Below are positions 24,831 to 36,600 of a stretch of DNA of 64,000 nt, piece after piece. The notes under the pieces were generated by a model that was given only the letters and a program-made list of their open reading frames with translations, ran no database searches and had not been told where the DNA came from. The DNA lies in the NCBI GenBank assembly GCA_029582265.1, contig CM055835.1:7183500-7247499 (forward strand). Reading direction: 5' to 3'. Position numbers and translations under genes: made by a program. Source of the DNA: Zoroaster sp. YZ-2022. Lineage: Eukaryota > Echinodermata > Asteroidea > Forcipulatida > Zoroasteridae. The stretch's first letter is position 1; each line of letters begins with the position of its first letter.

Positions 24831-25559
24831 CATATAAAATAAATGATCAATTCCGAATTATTGCATTTGGCTGTTCATCACAAAACAACAGGAAATAGGG
24901 AGAATTCGGGACGGTGCAGGCGGTACATATAAGAAGAGTTAGGCGGCACACCCAAATGTTCATTCTGAGGTAAAATACTACTTTGGACACATTGCTTATT
25001 TCCCAATCAATTCTTATATATTCCAATAAATTTATATAGTTACCTCCCAAATCCATATTCCCTTTTGAATTAATATGATTTTTTTTTATATTTGGGTGAA
25101 ATTAGGCCTACATAAAAAACTTCAAAATAATATTTTGGGGTTACAAAAGACGGTCCCAAATATAGGCGTTATGTTTCCAAAGCTAGCAAATCATAATTTT
25201 AAAACAGAGTAATGTTATAAAACTATGAAATATTTAAAGAGAACATGTAAAATTCCTCTTTGATGACTGCTCCGGTCGTTAGTTGTTTTAAGACGCACAA
25301 CATGTACAACGAGTGTTTGCAAAAAGCCATTCAGCTTGATTATTGGGAACTTTTTAGGCTACTTCTGTAAAACATAATTAAACAGTCGGTATACTGAACG
25401 AATTTAAGCTTTTTCAAATTTAACACTAAGCTACTGTTTCAGTAGAGCTATCATACTTTTTTGTAAATAATAGATTTTTGCAAGTAGAAAACATATGATA
25501 GATTTAGTCCCTCCAGATGGTACCGGCAAATCAATTTTCAGCCCCTGGTTCATGGACTA

Positions 25560-27704
25560 AAATGGGTCCACGCCTTTCCTTGCGACCAAGCAAAAGGCTG
25601 TCGCCCCCACCTTGGGCCCGTTTCTTAATTCTTTTTAAATTTGTGTCAGCTGACCTTTACTTCCGGTCAAAACAGGAAATTCTAATTCAAAATTGATAGG
25701 CTTTTTTTTTTAAATATAAAATTGATATTATTATAATAAAAGATGGTACACCTTTGCAAAATATGTTTATGACATCATCGATGATAATTTGATTGAATCG
25801 GAAGTTCACACGAACACCGTGTGTTTGTTCCAACAAACACTTGAGCTTTTTAAATGTGTGTAATAATAACAAAATTTAAACAAAAAACGTCCCACGGCCC
25901 ACTTAAAAAAGGGCGCGGGGTTGTTCTGTGACCTCAGTATTTTCAGGACTGAAAATGTTCAGGGGGTTACCCGGTACCTAAAAAAGAAGAAACCATTTTT
26001 ATTGACCGCCGCACGCCCCTCCCTTGACAGATTTCTGGAATTTTTACATTTTATTTATTTTTTATCTCTACAAAATAAATAAAGTGTTGTAAGATTTTAG
26101 ATGAAGTCCTTTCATAACACTAATCTAAATAAATTGATTGGTTTCAGTTTACGTCTCAAAATATACGATTTTATGCCATATTGACATGCCTTTCACAATT
26201 TAACCTTTGAGGGCCTTTCTTTTGTATACAAGTTATATTATATGTGGCATAGGCCTAATGGTAGGTGGATCGTCGAAAAATAAGACCAAATACTGAAGAA
26301 CAGATCCCGCAATTAGTTTATGTTCAGACTTGTCTGATCGTTTTTATTCGAACTGTAACAAAATTAACATTTTTACTACACACTAACTAGTTAACTAAAC
26401 AATTACTTAGTAAAGAATGATGGTGCAATCCCATTCAGTGGCACTTGATCTTTGTTGACTTTTTGTTATTGTTTTTCAATATGCATTTATCATACAAATT
26501 GAAATACAGTGGATCCGTATCTGACTATTTCCAATGTTCGTCCATTTGACAGTAAAATTTGTGGGAATAGTAGGCCTTTTGTTTGAAGGTACCAATAATG
26601 ACCGATTGGTCAAAATGGGGAAACGTGCAGAAGAGACAGGATATTTTTTCAGATCCTTTAGTAGCAATAGCTAAGCTTTCATGCCTAACTTGGCAATCAT
26701 CAGTTGCATGTAATGGTTCCAAGGAACCGGGTGGTCTCCTGTCTTATTTTTTGGATAAGACATTGAATTGATGTTCTTTTCAAACAGTTGTAATGTGTCC
26801 GTTTTGTTTGAGTGAGAGAGTTCGTTGATTTTATGTGATTTGTTCCTCTAAGAAGGAAAGCAGAACATTAAGTGTTTCATCTGGTTCTTCGAAAAAAACC
26901 TGAGTCGTATGGGGTGGGAGTGAGTTTCTCAGTTGATCCTTTTGGATCTGTGTTTGTGAGATTTGCTCGGATTAGTTTCTCCCAAATGTTTTGGGCCTTT
27001 CTGAATGCAACAAAGGGTTGTTTCTGAATAAATGGCAAACATCTGTTACCTCATTTTTATGTAACGCCATCCAAACGTCTCATTTTCAATTTAACTAAAA
27101 TGTTGATCTTATAGCTACGTATATAGGCCCATGTTTATGAGAAAAGAACTGTTATAAACACCAACTGCAACATACATCTTACCAAGTTAAAACTTCACAA
27201 ATCTTAAGCCAGAAGCGCGCATATAGCATGAATAATCCGAGTACTCATTTCACTGCAATACCTAAAAATTAATGCTTAAATTTTTCTATTTTATTTACTT
27301 CTATTAAATTCTGCGTATTTAACTGTTCTATCAGCCATAATTATACCAGCAAAAACATTATCATGCTGACTCATGAAGTAATTTACTCACTTCAACAGAT
27401 CAATTAATTTGTAATAATTAAAAGAATATTTCTGAAAGCAATAGAAGTAAACGAACATTCAGAGTAAAAGCTTGACACTAAAAGTACATCTTTAAAAAAA
27501 AAAATTTAAAAAATGTAATTGAAAAACTATCTACATAAAAATACCAGCAACCTAAACTAATTTATCAAATAGGGCATATTCGCAGCACCTAATACCGTAC
27601 AATACTAAGCTCATGCTGCTGGCACGTGTTCTAACACGTGTGTTGACAGCATCGTACATGTACATGATTTTTACCACGTGATTATATTTAATGCTATGCA
27701 AGGA
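25560..27704. other. Gene-free stretch
   Basis: AT-rich sequence with no supported exon or RNA gene. A CACGTG-bearing segment (GGCACGTGTTCTAACACGTGTG) lies near 27620. Overlapping open frames at 26476-26771 on both strands have no motif. Confidence 0.45.
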
Positions 27705-27977
27705 CACTTGTGTCCTTGAGCAAGACACTTAACCATAATTGCTTCTCTCCACCCAGGGGTTAAATGGGTACCTGTGAGGGCAGAGTTGGTTGATTAGCCC
27801 TACGCGCTGTAATGGCAGCAATTGAGCTGTATACTCCCCAGGGAGCTGAGATGGTTTCAGGAATGATTTATGAGCCTTATGAGCAGGGGTAATAATATAA
27901 TGCGCCTTGAGCACCACTCAGTTGGTGGATACGTGTGCTATATAAGTCCACACATTATTATTATTATTATTATTAAT
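27705..27977 (+). mobile_element. SINE copy, 5'-truncated
   Basis: Starts downstream of the tRNA head (ACTTGTGTCCTTGAGCAAG) and carries the full body (CTCTCCACCCAGGGG, GGCAGCAATTGAGCTGTATAC, GGTTTCAGGAATGATTTATG, CTATATAAGTCCACAC) into an (ATT)n tail. Confidence 0.85.
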
Positions 27978-28035
27978 AATTATGCTTTAGAGGCAAGGTA
28001 TAACATAATTAATTTCCAGATTTCCAGGTGTAAAG

Positions 28036-28100
28036 TTGGTACACGTATCATTCATTCTGAGAAATTATATCGTCTTAAGTACTTTCATCTTATAGAGAAA
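28036..28100 (+). repeat. Unclassified dispersed block (AAGTACTTTCATCTT), copy 3
   Basis: Contains TAAAGTTGGTACACGTATCA, TCATTCTGAGAAATTAT and CTTAAGTACTTTCATCTTA, matching the blocks near 11590 and 14328. It starts about 60 bases after a SINE tail. Confidence 0.5.
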
Positions 28101-28176
28101 AGATAAATCGTTATTTTACAAGTTGCCGAACGACAAATGTGAGAACCTATTGTGATGCACAGAGTGAGTTTTATAA

Positions 28177-28756
28177 TATAGGTTTTACCGGCCAAGTTCA
28201 TGAATTTAGCATTCAAATTTGTTTTCGTGCGTTCGTATTAAAGCGAATTTGCTAATCCGGTTGCTACAACGCTTTGAGTTAAGAATTTGCATTCAATTTC
28301 ATTTTCAGACATTAAATGTCGGATTTGCGTCATTCATTTTAGTGATGCACATCCGTCATTCAATTTCGCCAGCTTGGCTTGAATGAGGATTTGCACTCGA
28401 TTTGCATTTCGTTATCTTTATCTGTCAATGTAGTGAACCGGAACTTTATCCTTCGATTAATAATGTGGCAGTTTCTTGATCTTACCAATGAGTGAACCAA
28501 TTGCTATTATGAAATTGAAACATGGAAAAACAAGTTTAACAGTGTGAATTTCATTGCACAAATGTCATAATGCTGTTGGTGAGTGTTTTTTTTTAAATTG
28601 GATGCGCATTTTTGTTAATTGCATTATACATTAAATGGATTTGAATGATCGTTTAAGCAAATTGAATGATGATTCTGAGCAGCAAAAGCGCGAAATTGAT
28701 AGACGCTGTGTTGAAATTGGCTGCTAAATTGACGAATTTGGCCGGGAAAACCTATA
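28177..28756. mobile_element. 580 bp element with TATAGGTTTTACCGGCCAA ends, filled with ATTGAATG words
   Basis: TATAGGTTTTACCGGCCAA (28177-28195) faces TTGGCCGGGAAAACCTATA (28738-28756). Inside, variants of GCATTCAATTTCATTTTC and their complements recur about every 50-100 bases. The minus-strand open frame at 28624-28833 is built from these words and is not a gene. A second copy follows at 29142. Confidence 0.65.
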
Positions 28757-29141
28757 TATTTTTCAAAAACCAGAGTGTTGAAATGAACGTAAGTTACCAA
28801 GTAGCTACAACATTGGTATTTGGAGGAGCTCATTCATATAATCTAAATTTCACGAAATATACTATAAAAATCACATTCATCACATTAATATACAAATACA
28901 TCATGATGAGACTCTCTGTCTGATTCCCTGTTCGCAAATATGATCATAGTACTGATTCGATTCAATTCGTAAAAGGGGTCAGCCTACTACTTCCCTGTCA
29001 GTAAAGATTTATTGTATTTGTAGCAAGAAAGGGATGATTGATACTTGTACCAACTGATAATAGGCCTATTGAGAAATTGAGTTAAAAAGGGGCAAATGTT
29101 ACTAATTGACCTGTCCCCATTTATTTTGTAGAGAAACTTAA

Positions 29142-30058
29142 TATAGGTTTTAGCCTACCGGTCGATTTCGGCAAATAAGCAGCCAATTTAAACACTGCAT
29201 CATTCTGTTTCGGGCGAAATTGAATGCTGCTCAAAATCATCATTCAATTTCGTTTTATGAGTAGGCAATAGTACTCTTGCGTCATGCGATTTAAACAAAA
29301 TAACCATCCAATTTAACAATCCACTCGAACAGCATTCAAATTCGCAGGAGCTTTTCGCGGCGCGTATTTGGTCATTCAAATTCATTCTTGGGCATGCAAG
29401 CATTTGTGAAATTTGTGTAACTTTGGTAAACTTCGTTTAACTTTCCTATAGATTTTTAAAGGTATAAAAATGGTTTACTAATGAATGAACGAACAATAAG
29501 AAACTAGCATTAACAAATCGTAAAGACATACTCAAACAATAAAACAGGTTAATGAAACAGTCCAATATAACATAAATGTTTCGAAAACACATTACAGAAT
29601 TACTAGCCTAGGTCAGAAAACCAATAAAGATTCTAATCAGAGAATAAACAAAACAAAGCAAGACCGATTGGCGAGAAACGCACATGAATAAAGAAAACAA
29701 AATTAAGTTTGAATTCAAGTAAACATATGAAACGTTATCGGTTGTCTTGTACAATTAATCTGTTTGTTTTGCGAAATTGATTGCCCGTTATACGAAAATG
29801 AAAATAACATTTTAGTGACAATCTCCAGTCGAACCAACTCTGCTAAATTGGATAACGAATGTGCATTACTAAAAAGAACGACGTATATGCTAAATTGAAT
29901 ACAATGCTAAATGAATTCGCATACCTGAAAATGAAATTGAATGCTTGAATTCTTAATTCGAAACACAGTAACAACACTGCAGAGGCAAAATCTCTTTAAT
30001 ATGAATGCATGAAAGTGAAATTGGCTGCTTATTTGCCATAATTGACAGGAAACCTGTA
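29142..30058. mobile_element. Second ATTGAATG-word element (~917 bp)
   Basis: The left arm TATAGGTTTTAGCCTACCGG plus GCAAATAAGCAGCCAATTT pairs with the right arm AAATTGGCTGCTTATTTGCC and ACAGGAAACCTGTA. The interior again holds many CATTCAATTTCG / CGAAATTGAATG words on both strands. Edges are approximate, because the right end is diverged. Confidence 0.55.
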
Positions 30059-30183
30059 ACATGCGTTTCATTATCTAAACTCGCTGTAAAATATTGTGAA
30101 AATTCATTTTCTCTAAACCTCTTTTTGTTATGTCGCCCTTGCAAAGCAAGATGCTGTTGCACGTGTTAACGCAATACAGGTCA

Positions 30184-30189
30184 TTTATT
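30184..30189 (-). terminator. Candidate poly-A signal of the VWA7-like gene
   Basis: AATAAA on the minus strand (TTTATT on the plus strand) lies about 260 bases past the stop codon at 30448-30450. It is the first canonical hexamer noticed downstream. Confidence 0.4.
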
Positions 30190-30447
30190 TTACCCCAGTG
30201 CATAGACCGCGGGCTTGTCTGAATTCAAAGGGGTTCGGACAATATGACTTTTTGTAAACTATGGTTTGGATAATAAAACTTACTTTGTTTCAAAATGGTG
30301 AAAAGGTCAATTATTGATATTTGCTTAGAGCCCCTCTTTCAATTTAATGTCTCAGTGGTGTACTTTCCCTTTAATACTCCTTTCCACATTCGACATAAGT
30401 CAAGGAATGTTCCCTAAATGCATTGATTTTGTGACAGCAGATCTCAT

Positions 30448-30651
30448 TTAATGCACTCCAAATTTAGTAGTTTTGGGGATGGAGGGTTCAATTTCGTCTG
30501 GGTCTCCAGTCAATTTCTTCTGTTTTGGGTTGCTTCCTTTGAAGTATTTCAAGAAAATGATAATGACAACGATGATAAGAACCACCACTACAACGCAGCC
30601 AACTACTATACCGATGACAGCACCAGTGTCCAGGCCTGGGTCGATTGGAAT
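30448..30651 (-). other. Last exon of the VWA7-like gene: transmembrane helix and cytoplasmic tail
   Basis: After [10 protein letters not shown] comes a 24-residue helix of almost pure Val/Ile/Leu (residues 787-810), then [12 protein letters not shown] (positive, cytoplasmic side) and a 30-residue tail ending KTTKFGVH. This makes the product a type I membrane protein if, as expected, an N-terminal signal lies in the missing exons. No tyrosine or SH3-type motif was seen in the tail. Confidence 0.85.
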
Positions 30652-33600
30652 CTACAAAAGTTAACAATATATTGTCAATACTCTAGTACATGACAAATGG
30701 TTATATGAAAAACTATTGGTTAAATTATATATCAGTTCTGCTGATTAATATTAAGGGAAATCTTGGACTCACACTAGAACTTATAGAAGGTTTGTGACAT
30801 TTAAGGCAAAACAACCTGTCAATTTTTCAGCAAAAGTTACTGAATTAAAAGAAGACCTGTAAAAATGTGAGTAAGACTAATTGCGGTGACACCATGTGGA
30901 ATCTCAATTGAGTAGTAATTAGTTCTGAAAAGAACTGGTGGTACAAATGTGAACAATTTCTTAATGAATAATTTAGAATTATGATAAAATAGTTACCCTT
31001 TACATCTTAAGATCCTTACATATTGGTCCTCTGATTCCAATGTTGGTTATTCTTGCTAGAGTTGTACTGCCCTTCGATATCAATTTGTTTTCATTATTGA
31101 GACTGAAACTCCAATTAGACAATGAGGACTCGGACTTGAGGTTTGGATCTCATCACGGAATTGATTCTGGAACATGGCCCTTAAACAAAGTGGTCCCTGG
31201 TCCCCCAGGCAATGATCAGGCCCTTAGGCTGGTTTGAAAATGGGAAGTACTTTTTGGAGAAAGTTGAACTACTTGTCTATAGGGTTATGCACGGCAAGCA
31301 TAACTAACTTGTCCAGCGATGGGGTGGGGTTTGGTATGGTGGGGATTAGCACCCCCTCCAGCCTACGGGCCTGATGGTATTATCATAAAAGGTATCAGTC
31401 AAAGTTGGATTCAAATGCATTCTGGTGGATGATGAATTTTTCGTCCTGGTTAAAGAAAATGTAGTCCAAATTTCTTTAATTCTTCCAAAAGGGTTTAATT
31501 GGCTGTATACACTTCCAGCACGTTCAAATAGTGCTTCTCCCTCTCATATTTACCACGTATTGGAATGGAAAATTATACGTAAACCTGGCTGACCAGATTT
31601 TAAATTTTAAATTTATTTATTTTATTTTATTTTAGTAAAACAAAATTATATATATAATTTTACAATGAGATCAGTGGTGGTTTGCTTTGGGAAAGAGGAA
31701 AAACAAATGATTGTCTTTGTAAAAGGATGACCAGCAACCTATTTTTTCATGGCCAATCTTATCCACATAGTTATGTAGACTAACCTGCTTTTAATTAATG
31801 GGGTGTCGTGGCCGAGCAGTCTAGCTTACCGGATTCAAGTTCTGGTGTTAGCAACATAATGTGGGTTCGAATCACGGCCGTGACACTTGTGTCCTTGAGC
31901 AAGACACTTAATCATAATTGCTTCTCTCCACCCAGGGGTTAAATGGGTACCTGTGAAGGCAGAGTTGGTTTGCTCTATATGCGCTAGAAATGGCAGCAAT
32001 TGAGCTGTATACTCCCCAGGGAGCTGAGATGGTTTCAGGAATGATTTATGAGCCTTATGAGCCTTATGAGCAGGGATAATAATATAATGCGCCTTGAGCA
32101 CCACTTAGTTGGTGGATACGTGCGCTATATAAATCCACACATTATTATTATTATTATTATTAATTAAACACTTAAAGTGATTATAGTTCTCACACATGTG
32201 ATGCAAACACATTTGCACTCTCTTTGATCTCTCTCATCTATTATGCCCAGTTATTTTTTCTTGGTTCTGTGAACATTTTGTCAAATTACCTTGGTTTTCA
32301 GAGATCACATCTCAACCAATCAGATTGTCTAAACTATCTTGGGCATTAATTAATTAACTATTAAACGATTAAACTTACCGTGGCATGACACACTGGTTCC
32401 TCTATTTGTCCCGCTACTGGAGTGTAGTAATCCTGGCTGCATGATGCTGAGTTCCCGTCCCCATCTTTCACTGTAATGTTCAGCTTTGGGCAACAACACG
32501 TTGCTCTTCAAAGAAAACAGAAATGAATAAATTAATTTTCTTAAAATAATTTATTAATGTTTGGCGCATCACAAAGAACAGGACTCGACCTATGCCAGTG
32601 GCGTATCCACGGGGGTGGGGGATGCCCCATGGGCCTGCCGATTTAGTTTTTTAGTGAATAAAGGGAAATGTTAACCGGTGGGGTTGTTAACCGGTGGGGG
32701 TAACCCCCTTCCAGGTGTGTAAGCAGGAACTGGGCTCAAAAATATAATTTGCACATCATAAACTTTAAATTACATGAAAAGAAATTAAAAATATAATGTG
32801 CAGCAAAAATATCTACATACAAATTAAGAACAAAGTTGTATCAAGAACTTCATAACAAAAGACATTAAAACAGAACTGGACAGAACAAGAACTGACAATA
32901 CACATACGCCGACACACACTGAAACAAAACTCAACCCACACAAAACAGAAAATACAATTGCAAAGGGTGCATACGCCCCAACAAACAAACAAACAAACAA
33001 ACAAACAAACACCCCAACACCCCAACAAACAAACAAACAAACAAACCATTCCTTGATGCTAACTATGAATTTGCCTTTATGGACTGCATCAAGAAAAGGT
33101 TAACAAGAGAACTGAATGACTTACTTGTAAAGTGAAGTCGAGTCACGAAGAGAGAACTCCTCATAAGTCAACGACTGGCTGGGGCCAACCTCAGGATCTA
33201 GAAGGATTTCTGTCATTGTTGTGTCATCCATGGCCTGAAATCGTACCCACCACTCGTGGAGATGACAATCTTTGCTCATCTGGTCAGCCGTACAGCCTCC
33301 CCCGGTGTCAAGGACAACGCATCTGGGTGGGATCTCGTCCCTTTCCTAGCATGATGGGAAATAAATTTGTGTTTACTTGTGTAGACACTTGAACAGACTT
33401 CTAATTATGGGTTCATTCTATTGGCGGATTCAGGGAGGGCAAAGAGACATGTTGCCCGCTATTATTTCATCATCATATACCATGCAAGCGCAATTGATTG
33501 TATGCCCCATTTTTTTAAGTGTACCCCACGTACCTTGTTTGCAACCCAGCCTAGGTCCAGCCCGGCTCTTACCGATTAGCAATCAATGTGATACCCGTCT

Positions 33601-36600
33601 TCCAATAATGAGACCTCTGGACTACATGACTATGATCCTAGCTATTAGTCCCTATGTAGACTGGGTTTTCACGCTTATCTGACTACATATAAATGCTAGG
33701 TTTTCGAATTTTTAGTGTTTTCCTCACACTTCTTTAACTTAATATTGTCTACAATGGCCCTAAATGAAATAATGCAACATACTCGGAAGATGATAACATC
33801 TAGTCCTATACATGAAAGTGTTGATTAACAAAATACAGATCAGAATAATGTCTGCCCACACTTGTCACAACACAAAAACAATAATTGTCTTTTAGATGCT
33901 GAGCTTAAACAAATAATTATTTCCAAGTAAGTAGCCTTCCAATGCAAACGCCTACCTAATTCTGTTCTGTGGTAGGCTCTTATGCATAGCTTGAAACAAG
34001 GACCTAGTGGAAGGCAATGACTAATGTCTGTGAGCTGTGGTCATTATTGAAAACATATACAACATTATACAAGATCTTTGCTATGGTTATTAAAAACAAG
34101 TCTGAGTTATTTTGTTAGTACTTCATAATAATACTAAACTAGGTCCGTGTCTACTCCGCAGCCAAATGGCCAAACAGAAAACAAACGCACTCAATTATTC
34201 ACAATTAGAAACGCACTGATTTATTAAACTTCAATAACATGAACTTGTTTCAACGCTCACTCCCTGAACTCATGATTTTGTATGTCAAAGACATACACCT
34301 GGCCGACGTCTGCCAAACTATACTGAACAGCAAAAGAAACGCAAGTCCGAGGACAGCAAAAGAAACGCATTGCAAGATTTTCACATTCAACAGTCACTTT
34401 CAGCTCACAAATTGAAAGCATTTTTCATTAAATGAGTGATTAGAATCAAAATGGTTTGTCTTCTGTTTGAAAACTTGACAAGACCTCGGACTTGCGTTTC
34501 TTTTGCTGTCCTCGAACTTGCGTTTCTTTTGCTGTTCAGTATATTTTACGCCAAGCAGAGGATTATATAATATTTTAGTCCAGTAAACTTTCAGTTTTTT
34601 TTCAAATACCAGTGGTTTGTATCAATGTTGTACCTTTCCTTTCAACTCTGATTCAGGTTCATTTTGTTGTTTAGTTCACTCACCACAGGAATGACAACTG
34701 GAAAATCAATCACCGTGGCAACAACAGAAATAATGTTGAGAACTGAAGCTAAAGAGCTTGAAACGGTTAACGTCACTTTCCTGGATACAAAGCAATCAAA
34801 ATACTTTTTACAGGGATATTTATACTGTTATTTTTATGTAAAATATGTAATACCGGTTGCGGCATCTTCATTCTACCAATGGGGCATGGATGGCAGGGAG
34901 CTTGACCCCAAAATATATAAAAAGAAAACTTCAAGCTGCTTGAAAGTTTGCTTTGTTTTAAGGGGACGATAATTATCAGGATGGGGCCATAGTCATTACC
35001 GTCCCCCTGTCATAAATGTTAGTCGGTTGGGGTGGTTGGGTCCGGCCACCGATCATATAATATTGTTTAATTACAATCTTGATAAAACGTACACAGATGT
35101 ACCGATCGTCGAGTTATCAGTATCAACCACGGTCACCACTCCCTGCTGACTCTCTCCCATAGCCAGCTCCATGCTAAGTGGTGCAACAGTGGCTTTCAGT
35201 GTCGACTGCTCTGTTACCCCGGTTGGTCCCCTGTTAGCCCCTACAGATACACTCATAGTGAAACTATCGTCTGGACCACTGTTAGTGACTTCAAATGTGA
35301 AACTCCCTTCACCTCCAGGAAATATTTCCTCTGTAAAATGATAAAATAAATGTTTAGAAAGGTTAATGGTATTAATTTCTGTGAAAGCCAATAAATTGTA
35401 GTTAATTCGGGTTGGTGATAGGATAATGTTCTTTACTGTGCTAGAGACCGTGGCTGATGAATGGATGGTGAATTCCATGGCTCCCGAATTATGTCTGTAG
35501 GGCTACACTGTTAGGATATGAGGAAGACCCCATGCGCAATGTCAGGATAACATTCCGAAGATCTGGGGCCAATTTCATGGAGCTGTTAAGCAGAAAAATT
35601 TGCTAAGCAAATGTTTTCGCTAAGCATTGTAAAACAGACTACCGGCCAAAAAGGCACAGCATTTTGTATAAAAGTTTAGCTGGTACCCAAATAAATCTGC
35701 TAAGCAAATTTTTATGATAAGCAATTCTCTCTGCTTAGCAGCTCCATGAAATGGACCCCTGGATCCTCCTCTGTACTTATAGGATATGGATGAGTAAAAG
35801 TAGCTTTCTTACAAATACTGCACATTCATAGTCAGTGAGCTAGAATGTTAACAACTGCATTATATAAGTAAGATAAGCAAGAGTGGGAGAAGCAAAATAG
35901 AGGACGCTAATATTATCATAATCAAAAGGGTAAGATTCATAACACTGTTGATATTTACCAGAAAGAGTGATTGTTTTATTTCTATACATAACAGCAAAAG
36001 AAACGTCACCCCTAAAAATATTTATTATTTTCATTTTATAATTAATATAATTTGTTTAATGAAGAATATTATGAGTATGGAGTGTAACACCATGGAGGAA
36101 GAGTCTGTTTTCTTCCTCCATGGTAACACGAACACAATGTTGCAAATTTGGTTGACCTCAAAATTCGTCATGCATGACGTCTGAGGACACATAAGCTAAA
36201 CATATTCTCATACTTATCAAAATTTAGGGGGTGACGTTTCTTTTGCTGTTATGTATATTTTACTAAACCCTTTATGACACAAACCTATTGTATAGTTCCC
36301 CGGTATTTGTTCCAACTTGAACTGTACAACTTGGACGACAGACGGCTGTGTCCGAAGGAAGGCGATTTCTTGAGTGTCTACTCCAACGATACTGACGATA
36401 AATGGCTGGAATTTATTTAGCGAAGGAAGAGAGAATGTGAAGGAAATTACAAGGTGGCCAGGATGGGGTCAGAGAGGACTTGACTGACGTGGAATCTGGG
36501 TCAGCAAGAAACCATTTTAGGAATGTCTCACCCAGAATCCAGGTCAGTCTCACACAAATATGGGACCCGCTCCTGCAGTCACGTTTTCCAGCCAGGTCAG

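Larger units (their letters stand above)
21916..25559. mobile_element. 3.6 kb inverted-repeat element enclosing a LINE
   Basis: The left end TAGTCCATGAGCCAG...CAATTTTCGGTACCATCTG...GGAGGGACTAA (21916-21963) is matched inverted by TTAGTCCCTCCAGATGGTACCGG...AATTTTCAG...TGGTTCATGGACTA (25504-25559). The interior contains a palindromic MITE and a decayed LINE, which look like later insertions. No transposase was seen. No target duplication could be fixed. Confidence 0.55.

Noticed and set aside
31801..31885. Possible tRNA gene (A and B boxes present)
   Set aside because: The head does not fold into a full cloverleaf and is fused to the SINE body seen in several copies.
32813..33049. Cys/Phe/Val-rich minus-strand open frames
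   Set aside because: They read through the (AAAC)n microsatellite and have no independent support.
35071..35478. Full 135-codon minus-strand open frame as one exon
   Set aside because: Phase and splice sites show that only 35330-35093 is coding; the part upstream of the CATTTTACAG acceptor is intron.
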